From the NCBI GenBank assembly GCA_029255685.2, contig CM055311.2:4884269-4948268 (forward strand): a DNA stretch of 64,000 bases, in the 5' to 3' direction. Source of the stretch: Silene conica (taxonomy: Eukaryota; Streptophyta; Magnoliopsida; Caryophyllales; Caryophyllaceae). Shown here piece by piece: positions 26,139 to 38,998 of the stretch (within the stretch, counting starts at the first letter, position 1; each line of letters begins with the position of its first letter). The notes under the pieces are model-generated. The model saw nothing but the letters and a program-made list of their open reading frames with translations. It ran no database searches and was not told where the DNA came from. The position numbers were made by a program, and so were the translations under genes.

Positions 26139-28481
26139 TGTAACACCCCCATTTATTTAAGGACCTGAACTAGGACTCCTCAAATAAATAAGAGTGTTAC
26201 CATCTCGGTTTCCCGAGGCAGTAGATACAAAGGAAGATAAACAGTACTTTAAATAAAAGTTAACTCAAGTCATGATCTTACAACTGTAACAAAAGGTCTT
26301 AACAACGTAATTAAAGTACAACTCAATTAAACTGACTAAGGCGGTCTAGACATCTAAACTGGTCCGGATCCAAGCTCTTTCTCCCATAGCTCCCCTTTAG
26401 TCTCAGCACCTGTCATTCTGCTCCCCAAAATTGGTTCATCACAGGTGATCACGAATACACAGGGTCAACCACAAGGTTGAGTAGGTAAAGAATAACATAA
26501 CAATATAATTAATAAACTCCGCACCGATCCAACGCCAATAAACTCCGCACCGATCCAACACCATATATATATACTCCGCACCGATCCAACGCCATGTATA
26601 CTCCGCACCGATCCAACTCCATATATATACTCCGCACCGATCCAACTCCACATCACAAGGCCCAATATGTATATATAAATATATTCGCATCATATGATAA
26701 CATGGAATAAGATCACAACTCAATATAATGACCACAGGATATTAGGTAGCAAACATGCTTAATGCCAACTGAGAATAGATCACATTATTATAACCAGTAC
26801 TTTCCCCTACCTGAAATAGTGGGCAACGCAGATAAACCCGAGGCTTGTTAGAAATGTTCCACGCGAAACCCGCTACCTAAACAAATATTACTTAATTAAT
26901 AAACACCCTAAAACTCGTAAAACATACATACACATTCTATTTATGGACACCCCCTATATATAGAAAGCTCCCAACAATAGTAACTCCTTAAAATAATAGG
27001 CACTTTGATTTTGAAATTCAAATTTGAGTCTTTACCATAAATAAGATTCCACCCATAAATACTAACTATATCACAAAACCATTCCTTAGTTAAAATAATA
27101 TAAATACTACTATTAACCACATTACCAAAATATTTAAATGTATTTATGTAAATAATCTTAATAGGATTAAATAATAAAAAGGAGAAGAATTGAAAGAAAA
27201 TAAAAAGAAGCAACAAAAACAACACAAACAGCCCCCCAACTAAACCCGCGACTCCCTAGCCAACAACCACCCTACAGCGCCACCTAGACACGTCCAACCA
27301 CCACTGGCGGCCACCGACCAAACACCCCGACTGCATACTACCACCACAACCACTCGCCAACAGACCGACCACCGCCGGCGAGTTGAACCACGGCCTGGAT
27401 CAGGCCTGGTTCCTCTCCTACTGTTCTGACCACGCGACTTCAACCCCCACCACGACGCCGTCTCAGCCACCACTACCAGCCACCGTGACCACCAACATCA
27501 CCCCTGAACTCCAGACTCTAGACATGGTGGTAACATTGCACTGACCTCCCCCGAGTCCTCAATGTTACCACCCCCAAACACCCATGAACCCGACCAAGAC
27601 AAACATTACTGGACAACCACCGTTACACCCTCACAACCCCTCCTGACAAACAACCCCGTACCACCACGACCAGACACCACCATACCCCGAGACCACCACC
27701 ACGTGAAACCCCCAAACACCATCTATCTAAATACCCAGAGACCCAAAACGAGAGACTTAAAACAAAACTAGAAACTGTTCACAAAAACGCACCCAGACCA
27801 AACAACTGTTGAAGACGTGTTATTCCCTTTCCCTGTCCCTGTGTTTACCACCCTCGAACATAAGTAAAAACACCCCACGACACAACTCTAAGGACTAAAA
27901 TGTACTCTTAACATAGTATAGTGTAAACTCATGTAAAAACAACCAGTAGAACACGCGTTTACAAACCCTTAAACAAGCGACAGAGACTAAGCATAGAACT
28001 GAGTTTACAGAGATCGTGGTGATCATACCAGTTTCTTGGCCTGATCGAGACACCCTAGGACGGCTCACCACCACCGTGTGCAGGTCTCTTTTCTTCTCTA
28101 AGGGGGCGGCTAGGTTATGGTGAAGTGAGATCTGATTATGAGTAGGGTTTAGGTTAAGAAAAAGCTACTATATATGGCGGCATATAGAGGGGGGTGTTCG
28201 CTGCTCTATAACAATCCGTGTGGGCTGTCTCTTGTCACACATTTCGAGGCCCACACTAGGCACCCATCAGGTCTCAAGTTCGACCCCTACTAACCCCATA
28301 CTACCACTATTAACATCAAGTAACTCGATTCCCATTTCGAATCCCACTGACGGCTAAAACGCCTATCAAAACATGAGTGTGCGCAAGCTTATAAAACGAA
28401 CATTTTACGAATAACTCCTCGCTTAACTATAACAATCGCCCAAGAATTACCAAAATATAAATAAAATTCCGGGTTATTACA
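26139..28481 (-). repeat. Element B middle LTR
   Basis: This 2343-base repeat is identical by eye to 18462-20804, including the minisatellite (26517-26651). It is shared by the two internal segments on either side. Confidence 0.92.
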
Positions 28482-30145
28482 GTCTTCCCCCCTTAGATTG
28501 AACTTCGTCCCGAAGTTCACCCATACCTAGGTGTCAAAACAAACAACTCAAACGAACCTGAACCCCACAACTATCACACAAAGCAATCAAAAACTTGTTC
28601 AAAACACAGAATGTTACACTCCACCCCTCTTAAAGAAAAGTTACGTCCGCGTAACTTACCTCAACCAAAAAGATGTGGGTAACGCTCCCTCATAGCTGCC
28701 TCAGGCTCCCACGTAGCTTCTTCCTGATTATGGTTGGTCCACAAGACCTTCACTAAGGACGTCTCCCCATTGCGAGTTTTCCGCACCTTCCTGTCTAGGA
28801 TTTCTTTCGGAGTCTCGATGTACGACAACTGTTCATCCACCTCAATCACCTCGTGCTGAAGTACATGCGATGGGTCACTCACATATTTCCTCAACTGGGA
28901 CACATGGAACACATTATGGACCTTGGATAGGGTTGGAGGCAAAGCTAAGCGGTATGCCACCTCTCCAACTCTGTCCAAGACCTCAAATGGTCCAATAAAT
29001 TTTTGACTCAGTTTACCACGCTTGCCGAATCTCATCACCCCTTTCATTGGAGAGACTTTCAGTAGTACTTTCTCTCCGGCCTCAAATGAAATATCGCTCC
29101 TCTTCAGATCGGCATAACTCTTCTGTCTATCCTGAGCGGCCCTCATTCTCTGTCGAATAATCCGAACCTGCTCTACCATCTCCTGGATCATATCTGGCCC
29201 CAATGTCACAACATCAGCTCGATCATCCCAACACACAGGGCTCCGACACTTCCTTCCATACAGAGCCTCGAAAGGGGCCATGCCTATGCTTGCATGGTAA
29301 CCGTTATTATAAGAAAACTCGATCAACCCCAGTCGATCCTCCCAAGATCCTCCGAACTCTAGTACACAAGCTCTCAACATATCCTCAAGAGTCTGAATCG
29401 TCCTCTCAGTCTGACCATCTGTAGCCGGATGGAAAGCTGTACTCATCTTCAACTGGGTACCCAAAGCAGTCTGCAGCTCCTGCCAAATTCTGGATATAAA
29501 CCTCGAGTCCCGATCTGAAACAATATCCTTGGGTACGCCATGCAGTTTGACCACATTCTGAACATACGACTTAGCCAACTCAGCTTTACTCCAGGTGTCT
29601 TTCATCGGGATAAAGTGAGCTGACTTAGTTAAACGATCCACAATCACCCAAATCATGTTGTTGCCCCTCTGAGTGCGAGGCAACCCCACGATAAAGTCCA
29701 TCGAAATATTCTCCCACTTCCACTCTGGCACATCCAACGGTTGAACTTTCCCTTGAGGTCTCTTATGCTCCCCTTTCACCCTCTGACAAGTCAAACATCT
29801 CGACACAAACTCTGCGACTTCCTTCTTCATATTAGGCCACCAAAACGTCTTCTTAAGATCCTTATACAACTTATCACCCCCTGGGTGAACAGAATAAGGA
29901 GTAGCATGAGCTTTAGTCAGGATCTTCTTCTTTAGCTCCTCAACACTCGGTACACACCATCGCCCACTGAACCTCAAACTACCATCGGTATGGATACTGA
30001 ACTTGGATGACTCATCACCATTTCCATTCTCCACCATCAAACGCCACTTCTGGATTCTCTCATCGTTCTGTTGTAACTCCCGAATCTCCCCATACAACTC
30101 AGGCTCCACTGTCAAGTCACCAAGAGTGTCCCCTTTCCGGATCAT
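28482..30145 (-). pseudogene. Element B second, partial internal segment (integrase and chromodomain end)
   Basis: The segment repeats 20805-22468 at a constant offset. The coding part (28661-30145) covers the pol C-terminal third: the integrase zinc motif, core and chromodomain. It ends abruptly against copia RT sequence, so it is a partial copy. One substitution (a Ser/Gly difference in the integrase core) is the only difference from the first copy that I noticed. Confidence 0.88.
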
Positions 30146-32912
30146 GAAATGCGGCTATCGCTAAGATAATCCGAATGGAACGTAGCATGACTACGGGTGC
30201 AAAAATCGCATCGTAGTGCAAGCCTGGCACTTGGGTGAAACCTTTAGCAACTAGTCTTGCCTTATGGATATCTTGTTTACCTTCCACGGCATGCTTTATT
30301 ATGTAAAGCCATTTGCATTGAAGGGGGCGTACCTTTGCAGGTAGGTCCACAAGATCCCACACGTTGTTCTCAAACATGGAGTCCATCTCGGATTGCATGG
30401 CTTCTAGCCATAGCTTTGAGTCAGAACTGGTCATGGCACCTTTATAGGTTGAAGGTTCATTACCCTCTAGGAGTAAGACGTCATCCATATCATGTTCCTA
30501 GACCATACCAATGTATCTGTCCGGAGGAATGAAGACTCTTCCCGACCTCCTAGGTTCCTCAGGAATATCTACCGCAGCCTCGGTTGAAGGAACTGTTTCC
30601 TCCAATGGTTTCTCGGTAGTTGGTTCTTGAACCTCCGATAAATCGAAGGTTCTATTACTCGACTTGTTCTCGAGAAATTCTTTCTCTAAGAACGTCGCAC
30701 TGGCCGCAACAAAAACACGTTGTTCGGTTGGCGAGTAGAAGTAATGACCAAAAGTTCCCTTTGGATAACCTATAAAGTATGTCTTGACCGATCGCGGGCC
30801 GAGCTTATCCTCGTGTCTCCACTTGATATAAGCCTCGCAGCCCCAAACCCGAATAAAGGACAAGTTGGGGACCGTTCCCTTCCATAATTCGTATGGAGTC
30901 TTGTCAACAGCTTTAGACGGACTTCGGTTAAGTATTAGAGCGGCCGACAAAAGAGCATAGCCCCACAATGAATCAGGCACGACGGTGTGACTCATCATGG
31001 ATCGAACCATATCAAGTAAAGTTCGATTTCTCCGTTCGGACACACCATTTAATTGTGGTGTTCCAGGTGGAGTCAACTGTAGCACGATGCCACAGTCTTT
31101 AAAGTGTTGATCAAACTCGTGTGAAAGATACTCACCACCACGATCAGAACGTAGTGCTTTAATCTTTCTTCCCAGCTGGTTCTGTACCCGATTCTGGTAT
31201 TCTTTGAACTTGTCAAAGGATTCACTTTTATGCTTCATTAAGTAGACATAGCCATATCTACTCAAATCATCCGTGAAAGTGATGAAATACCTATAGCATT
31301 CTCGTGCGTTGATCGACATAGGGCCACATACGTCCGTATGTATGAGTCTTAATAGGTCGACAGCGCGCATTCCAACACCTTTGAAGGAAATACGAGTCAT
31401 CTTACCGATGAGACATGATTCACACGTGCCATATGATTCGAAATCAAAGGGCGAGATAGCTCCATTCTGTATGAGCTGTTTTACGCGTTTCTCATTTATG
31501 TGTCCCATACGACAATGCCATAGGTAAGTTTGATCTTTGTCACCTACCTTTAATTTCTTATTATTCACATGTAATATTTCGGTGGTTTGATCTAAAACAT
31601 AAATTCCATTCATGGAAACTGCCTTGCCATAAATCATATTGTGTAAGGAGAAAATACAGCTATTATTCTCTATTACAAATGAAAAACCGAGTTTGTCAAG
31701 CGCAGAAACTGAAATAATGTTTTTGGACAAACAAGGAACATAATAACAGTTATATAAAGATAACTCGAATCCACTTGGAAGCTGGATCACGTATGTTCCC
31801 CTCGAGATTGCAGCAACACGTGCTCCATTCCCGATACGCAGGTCAACCTCACCCTTGATTAGGGGTTCTTGGTTTCGGAGGCCCTGCACATGATTACATA
31901 GATGAGAACCACAACCAGTATCTAGTACCCAAGTTCCGTAACTTGCATGGTTAATCTCAATCATGTGAATAAAAGAAGAAGAAGACATACCAACAGGAGT
32001 AACGCGGCCTGCCTTAATGTCCTCACGATACACGGGGCATGAGCGCCTCCAATGCCCAGTCTTGTGGCAATGGTGACATTCCATGCTTGTATCCTTGCTC
32101 TTTGTTTTGCCTTGTGAGTTGCTCGACTCACCTGGCCCACTCTTAGTAAATCCTGACTTCTTAAACTTGGGCTTGCCTACTGTTAGGTCGCCCTGAGCTT
32201 TAGCTTTACCCTTACCCTTACCCTTACTGGAGATCATGAGAACATCTTGCTTCACGCTCCCACTTAATTTCAGATCCTTCTCGGTCTGTACGAGAAGGGA
32301 GTGGAGCTCATGAGGAGTCTTGTTCATGTCGTTCATGTAGTAGTTGGCCCTAAAGAGGGCGAACCCATCATGAAGCGAATGAAGCATTCGATCAACGATT
32401 ATGTTCTCACTGATCTTACAGTTTAGGGCCTCCAGTTTTTCGATATTTTCAATCATGTGAAGAACATGTGGGCTAACCGCTTGGCCCTTCTGGAGTTTCG
32501 CCTCAAAGAAGCGACAGGTATGCTCATAAGAAACGATCCTCGGAGCCTTTGAGAATTCGTTAGTGAGCGTGGTGAAAATCTTGTTTGCACCATGGGCTAT
32601 GAAGCGTCTTTGCAAATTGGATTCCATTGCATAGATGAGTACGTTCTTTATCGCACCCGCTTCCATGACGAAGTCGCTATGAGCGCGAACTTCGTTAGCT
32701 CTAGCTCCAGTTCCTGGGTGTGCCGGAATGGGCTCAGTTAAGTACTTAAGCTTTCCGTCAGCAATGGCAGCATTCCGTAGTGCTGCCTCCCAGTCAGAGA
32801 AGTTTGACCCATCATTCCTCAGTCTAGTAGACTGATTCATGGAGTCCATGAAGGCTTTTAGCCAGGATTCACGTGCTAGCTTGGCACTTGGTATTGGGTC
32901 TTCACCAGCCAT
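30146..32912 (-). pseudogene. Copia gag, protease, integrase and RT N-terminal part
   Basis: The start is MAGEDPIPSAKLARESW at 32912. Gag has a CX2CX4HX4C knuckle CHHCHKTGHWRRSC (near 32040-32085). Protease shows WVLDTGCGSHLC (near 31900-31940). Integrase shows the H-H-C-C zinc motif (HCRMGHINEKR ... CESCLIGK) and core residues (HTDVCGPM, LRSDRGGEYLS, NGVSERRNRT). The RT start (SKLWLEAMQSEMDSMFENNVWDLVDLP) is near 30330-30410. It is broken, with about one break in this part, and ends where element B begins. Confidence 0.87.
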
Positions 32913-34734
32913 TAGTTATACAGCAGTTTAATTGAACGTGTTCTACACTGAAAAGAAGATAAAACAGAACCATATAAGCAACTCATTGTTGTGATTTAAG
33001 TCTATATTAAATTTGAAATTTAAACTCGTAGACTCATGCATTTATATAATTGATCTCCCTCAAGAATTATATAAACGATCCCAAGACTCAATTTCCGTAT
33101 ATTGATAAGCCCACAGTTTGGCTAATTCCACCGTTGGAACTCTTGGTCGATAGGTTTCCGTAAATCCTATCTATTAGTCCATCTCAGTCGCTAGATATTA
33201 TCGAGTGACCATGATGTTGAGATAAAATAAATCATCTGTTCCCACTTACCCGACGTAGAAGGGGTCATATTATGCCTACCGACGAAGAAGGGATTCATGG
33301 GAGTCTGATTTATAAAGACTAGTCTCAAGTTTTGGTTATACGAGGAAGACCCCATCGACTTATATTTATCCATATTAAGTGAACTAATATCTAGCATATG
33401 CGTGAATGAATGAAATAAAGTGATGGCTTAGCAATTGACATGTGACATCTGTGATGTCACAGAAAACTAACGCGTAACCTCTATATGAGTCAGTTTTCAG
33501 GCATGTTATAGGTGGTTTGGTTTTAGGCGGAATATGATGCAAGCTATTATCGATGAAAGCATAAAATAAATGCGATAAACGTAAATAAAAGTCCTAGTGT
33601 GGCCTATCCTACCAAAATAAACATAAAACAACTTGGAATCCACCGTTGGACCCTAGAAGCTTGTCTTGATGTTCCATCTTGGTCCTTGCAGCGGGAGTGA
33701 GCATCCGGTCTCCGTCTTTGGTCTTCAAAAAATTACTAATTTAAATTACAAATATAATCCTATTTACATTCTAATTTAAATACAAAAGTAATTACATGGC
33801 AAAAACCCAAAACGGAGATTCAAGATCTCAAAATTACAAGCAAGACTCTGTTCCATCATTACGGTAACACAATCTACTAAGGCCACACTAAGTTACAATC
33901 GTTTGCAAAAATTAAATACGTTATTGAAAGCATTCAAGGCATTCACAAGACGATAAATAAAATGCATCAACTAAATAAAATTCATACATGACATAATACT
34001 GTTATTATGATTAATAAATTTTTACCAAACCACCTTACGGGATTAAAATTATGTGATTATATCGTTTTAATCACCAATTTTAATAAATTTATAATCCTAT
34101 TATCTTTAACCGTTTAAAAATAATATGTATCAAACGAGGGTGAACCGTTTCACAAAATTAATAATATACTATTTCCGTATATAGTATATTACTAAAGGCC
34201 ATGTGAAAATAAAACATGTTATTTTCGAAAAAATAAAAAAAAAAATCGAGTCTGTTACAGGGGCGGAGGTCGACCGACCTAAACAAGTGGTCGACCGACC
34301 TCCAGACGAGAAACGGAAAAAAATCTGCAACAGCATAGGCGGTCGACCGACCTATCAATCAGGTCGACCGACCACCAAACAGTAGAAACGAGTTTCAGAA
34401 AACGCAAAACGCTGCACTTTTCGAAATCAAAACAAGTTTTTACCTTTTATACTTTGATTAAAACAAGTAAATCAAAATTAACATCAACAAGGGTTCACAT
34501 ATTGTCAAGAATATCGATTAATTAACAATATGTAAACAGGAATCGAAAAACAAGATCGATTACACAAAAAGAAACTGTCGAAAAACAGAAACTTTACACA
34601 GGGGCGGTCGACCGACCTCTACAAGGGGTCGACCGACCGACACAGCGACAGAAACGAGATTTTTCAAAAAATTTTAAATAAAACTTATGAAAAACACAAA
34701 AGTAAAATTTTCATGGCCTGGCTCTGATACCACT
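32913..34734 (-). other. Copia 5' leader with primer binding site and palindromic GGTCGACCGACC copies
   Basis: This 1.8 kb non-coding leader ends at a tRNA-Met primer site (TGGTATCAGAGCCAGG on the - strand, from 34732). Six copies of GTCGACCGAC lie at 34268-34375 and 34608-34640, usually as GGTCGACCGACC, in a GC-rich island inside AT-rich DNA. No gene is seen. Confidence 0.75.
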
Positions 34735-35671
34735 TGTGGGGAATAAAGCATGTATTCGCCCTAAACTTGCAGGATTATAATGAAAAATACAGATGTGATT
34801 ATTGTCATAAGATAAATTAAAACATGAATAGAGTACAACCTTTAGTCCTTGTGCGAAAGGCCTAAGAACAAGAATTAAAGTAAATTCCCTCCTATAACTT
34901 GCACCCAAGACTTTGTTTGAGACGATGCCGCGTGTGCTAGAAAGGCTCTCCAATTGCCTTGCAATATGGGGAGAGTTATTGAGGTTTTAGATGTGAGATC
35001 TGAGTTTTGGGAGAAGAATGCTCTCAAAACCCTAATTGTGACAATTGTGATTCAACAGTTAACCAAGAGTCCTGACATAAGGAGAAGGACTCTCCTTATT
35101 CCTTTGCATGATTCGACCCGTTTTGCTAAATATTATTTGCGGGATTTTTATTATAAATCGTATACGTGTCATCAGGTATTAATGTAGTCGATGTATTAAT
35201 AATGGCCTGATAAAATTACGATATTGTATAATTACCCAAATTAATATAACTGTTTATATTAATACGCGAAATTAATATTTAATTAAGTATAACTGCTTAT
35301 ATTTAATTTACGAATTAAACATGTAATCCGTATTAGCTAAAATTATTTAATCCGTATTAAATAATAATAATCTCAACATCTTATTGACTAATTTAATAGT
35401 CAATACCTCTAACTAACTTTTTAGTCGTATCGGCATAAATGTGACTGTATTTTCATACCTTCACATCTCTTAAACGTGTCCTATAGGCGTGACGTATAGG
35501 GACCAGTTGATCACCGCCATCCGTATGACAATAACGTCAAACTTATCTAGCAAGCCAACCGTTATTGATAAACGTGGATCAACTGGTAATAATACTGAAG
35601 TATGCCCTTGTGATCCTTAAAGAGATTTAATAAGTCATTGTACTTAATTGTCAAGGACACCAGCCCCAACA
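34735..35671 (-). repeat. Copia right LTR (5' LTR in element orientation)
   Basis: This 937-base partner of 15738-16737 ends CCCCAACA before the ATAAT duplication. Confidence 0.92.
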
Positions 35672-35676
35672 ATAAT

Positions 35677-36420
35677 ATGCAGATGCTTATGACATGCTCG
35701 AGCTCAACCAAATTCTCAATCTCATACCCTTGCACCAACCCATACCGAACCGCCCGGCAGAGTATAGTCGGCCGTCGCCGAACACCAGCATAACAGCTGA
35801 GGTCACCAGGTCTAGTCCTGCAGAACTAGCCTGGGCCCAATAATATCTCTTTATCTCAACTCCGTAACCAATGCATATGCAATGCTTATGAATGCAATAT
35901 AATAATGTTCAACCAATATATATAAATCTCATAATAGTCACACTTGTATCCACATCATACACTGAACACATCTATTCATAACACGTTATAGATCATGGTA
36001 CAGTGTATCCTACCTGGAATAACAAATCTGAAAAATAGGTAGACACCGTCTAGAAGTATTCCACCTCGAATTCCGTTCCTATAAATGTTACTTGGTATTA
36101 AAAGTTATTCATACAATACTTGTGATAACTAATCATAACATACTAAACACAGACTTACTAATTATAGCACACGATCAACTTTTCAATAATTATTATTTAA
36201 CAATATATACGACTCTTTTAGAACTATTCTCAAAATAATATAAACATAATCATTAACAATATACTTCTTAAAAAAATTAAGAACATCACAATATACTTCC
36301 TTAAAATATTAGATTCTAGTGACAAAACTCCATTAATAATTAATAACAATAATACTCATAACAATGACAACAACAAAATACACTTCAACAATTACCATGA
36401 ATACTAATAATCATAATTAA

Positions 36421-36461
<41 letters not shown>

Positions 36462-37732
36462 ACCATTACTTGTAAACAAACAAGACCCTCGACACTTAGT
36501 AAACCCACGCCACAGCCCCGACTACGAACTCGCGTAACTGACCCAACACAGCCTGTTCACAACCCCGTACAACCCATGTCTGACACCCATTCCAGCCGCT
36601 GACCTCGCCCCTGACACCACCAGGCTCGCCACTAAGCCACGGTGGTTCCAGGGGGAGTGTCTCTGACCGCCACCGTAACCTACAACCCCCAACAACCGCA
36701 CCCAACACTCAGCAACAACCTGCCCTTGTTCTTTGCGCGATTGTACATCAAAACGAAGGCTGAAATAAACCCGTATACAACAACCCCTAGCCACCGTGAT
36801 AACCACCTATAAAACCTCCTATCTGCGCCCTTACCATAAACCTAAAATTACCCAGATAACCCGACCCATAACTCATTCGAATTCCAGTGCTAAACTACCC
36901 GCTCAAGACACCATCAGAAAGTAATTAAAACATGAATCTAACATATATCTGAACCACCCACCATACCGACACCCTAGTAACCAAGATCCACCGTGATGAC
37001 AACCACCCGAACCCCCTGACTACCACCACGCTGTCTACCATCATTCCCTAGACACTCGTGAACAGCACTACTTAGAAAACACACACAAAACTCATACGTT
37101 TCAACACTGTTCAGGAAAAACGCAATAACACGAGTTGGCAGAGGCCACAATCATAGCCGTGAAAGGTGGTCCTAGGTGGTCAACGGTGATGTTACTATGG
37201 TCAAAACACGACTAATACACATCAGGGATCAATATTGAACAAAGATCAGAACCGAAAAACAATTACATGAAGATATATGTGCACAGGAAAAGAGGCGTAC
37301 CAACACAGTGAAAAGAAATCGTGAGTAACTAGCCTGTTTCCCGATGAAAACGAGCAACCCAAAGCCACCCTAAACCCACCGTGAACGTCTCCCTCTTACC
37401 CTCTGATGTGGCGGCTCTGTTTGTGTGTGAATGTGTGTATGTCGTCCTAGGTTAAAGTAGGGTTTTAGGGTTGTTTATAATAGGTGGCAGAACTAAGGTT
37501 AAGGTGTTTGTGTTAATGTTTGCATTGGGCTGAGTTGTGGCACGAAATTCAAGGCCCAACGTGTACTTATAACTTGGTGTATATACTAATACCCAATCCC
37601 GACATTACGCTATTGACATTTAAAACATAAAAACGCGTCTTCAATCAACTACTTATCATATACAAACGTCCAAATATGACCAACACGTAAACATTTTATA
37701 AATTAATTGTCGATAAAATACGAGGTATTACA
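35677..37732 (-). repeat. Element A right LTR, remainder
   Basis: This stretch is collinear with about 7952-10001 of the left LTR, including the (AAT)n run at about 36419-36460. It ends GAGGTATTACA, followed by the TTATG target duplication. No gene is present. Confidence 0.92.
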
Positions 37733-37737
37733 TTATG

Positions 37738-38051
37738 TGAGTTCAAAACTCTATAAGGAGCAAACAAAGAAGTGGCATGATGCCAAGTTAATGAAGAAGA
37801 ATGTGAGCATAGGAGACCTTGTTCTCCTTCTCAATTCAAGAGTCAAGATTTTTCCGGGAAAACTTAGATCACGATGGTCCGGGCCCTTCAAAGTAATGGA
37901 TATTTCACCTCTTGGGGCCTTTGAACTTTGGAGTGAAGGCGGTGGCACCTTCAAAGTCAACGGACATCGGATAAAGCGTTACTACCAAGGAGATTCCAAA
38001 GGTACCGTAGAAGTGATTGACCTCGGGGACCCACTCCCCGAGGAGGATTGA
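37738..38051 (+). pseudogene. Athila integrase C-terminal end, resuming after the nested stack
   Basis: The translation includes KKWHDAKLMKKNVSIGDLVLLLNSR and RWSGPFKVMDISPLGAFELW. This is the conserved integrase C-terminal (GPY/F-like) tail of Athila pol. It follows the TTATG duplication at the right edge of element A. Confidence 0.85.
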
Positions 38052-38325
38052 TTTCGAGGAAGCTTGTTCATGAAAGGTTTGGTGGAGTCACTTAACAACC
38101 ACCGTTTGTAAGTATTAGTTTTCTCTCTTTCATGTAGTTTGCATATTATTTTAATTGTTAGTTCGATTTTTAGTTTAATTTTTAGCTTGCATGAGAGATT
38201 TGGAAATGTTGTTTGCTTGTTTGTGGTTATTTCTTGAGTATAGTCGGAGGATAGTAGGCAAAACCGTTGTTGGCAAAGTCGATTTTTATGTTCAAGTAAA
38301 TTATTTCTCGAAATTGTGTACAGGT

Positions 38326-38821
38326 ACTCCCAGCCGGCCTACCGGCTGACGGTCTCATACCGGCTGAGAGCACCTGGGCACATTTCTGTTTTTGATAGTT
38401 TATTTGGCAGATTTCAGATTTTGTACTCCCAGCCTGCACCCAACCGGCAGCCGGTCAACCGGCTCAAAAGACGTGCTACTTGTTCAAAAAGTCGAAGAAT
38501 TGAAGAAGACCTGATTCCCAGCCGGTAGGCCGGCAGCCGGTCCACCGGCTGAGAATCGTGAGTTGTGAACCTTATGTGAAGAAAAAGAGGCGAAGAAGGA
38601 TCCCCAGCCGGTCGGCCGACAGCCGGTCCGCCGGCTGGGAGTTTTTGTAAGTGAATATTGAAGAAGAAGAGAAGATTGGGGGAAGTTTGAAGACGGATTT
38701 TGAGCCGGTCCGCCGGCTCAGAATCAAATCACTTGAAAAATTTTCGAAAGAAAACCAAAAAATCCCAAACCCTAACTCTCAGCCGGTCGACCGGCGGCCG
38801 GTCCCATACCGGCTGAGAGCC
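38326..38821 (+). repeat. Athila internal array of six GC-rich hairpin modules
   Basis: Modules built from CAGCCGGT ... ACCGGCTG start near 38326, 38422, 38513, 38599, 38699 and 38777, a spacing of about 78-100 bases. Each has outer arms such as CCCAGCCGGT/ACCGGCTGGG and an inner CCGGCAGCCGG. The spacers are AT-rich and purine-rich. The same module recurs in the LTR. Function unknown. Confidence 0.85.
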
Positions 38822-38998
38822 GTCTGTCCGCGAAATAAAGTGCACGAGAACCTTCATTTTTCCTCATTTCATTTCCATTTCTTCTTCTTTCTTCCTTATT
38901 TCCTCTTCTCCCTCTCATCCCCTACCTTCAAAAACCCACTCAAACACTCCAAATCAAAACCCCCCTTCATTCCCTCATCACCTCACCTCAAAATAACC

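Larger units (their letters stand above)
18462..30145 (-). mobile_element. Tekay-like chromovirus B, arranged LTR-internal-LTR-partial internal, nested in copia RT
   Basis: The LTRs are 18462-20804 and 26139-28481, both 2343 bases at a constant 7677-base offset. I find no difference between them. Between them lies a gag-pol region that looks whole. After the second LTR the internal sequence begins again (28482-30145), collinear with 20805-22468, with one difference noticed. It then stops inside pol against copia sequence without a third LTR. The arrangement suggests a tandem copy formed by recombination between LTRs, whose far end was lost. The zero LTR distance makes it the youngest element here. 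Confidence 0.9.
15738..35671 (-). mobile_element. Ty1/copia element inserted in the right LTR of element A
   Basis: LTRs at 15738-16737 and 34735-35671 begin TGTGGGG and end CCCCAACA. They are flanked by a perfect ATAAT duplication (15733-15737, 35672-35676). On the - strand the primer site TGGTATCAGAGCC lies beside the right LTR and the purine tract CAAGTGGGAGAT beside the left one. The order gag-protease-integrase-RT-RNase H is copia-type. The LTRs differ at about a dozen bases and one is about 60 bases shorter. The integrase style (CESCLIGKMTR, DRGGEYLS) points to the Angela/Tork/TAR group, clade unresolved. It is broken: a large insertion of element B in RT plus a few further breaks. Confidence 0.92.
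7569..37732 (-). mobile_element. Tekay-like Ty3/gypsy chromovirus A, inserted in Athila integrase
   Basis: A perfect 5-base duplication TTATG lies at 7564-7568 and 37733-37737. The LTRs (7569-10001; 15355-15737 continued at 35677-37732) begin TGTAACACC and end GAGGTATTACA. They differ at roughly 23 sites over 2.4 kb by eye (about 1%). On the - strand, a TGGTATCAGAGC primer site for initiator tRNA-Met lies beside the right LTR (15331-15351) and a purine tract beside the left LTR. The gag-pol has a C-terminal chromodomain. The clade call Tekay/Del is from overall gag style and long LTRs, not from a tree. A copia element splits its right LTR. Confidence 0.92.

Noticed and set aside
38651-38998. 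N-terminal extension of the Athila downstream ORF
   Set aside because: It lies over the hairpin array and a CT-rich leader. The first Met with protein-like sequence after it is at 38999.
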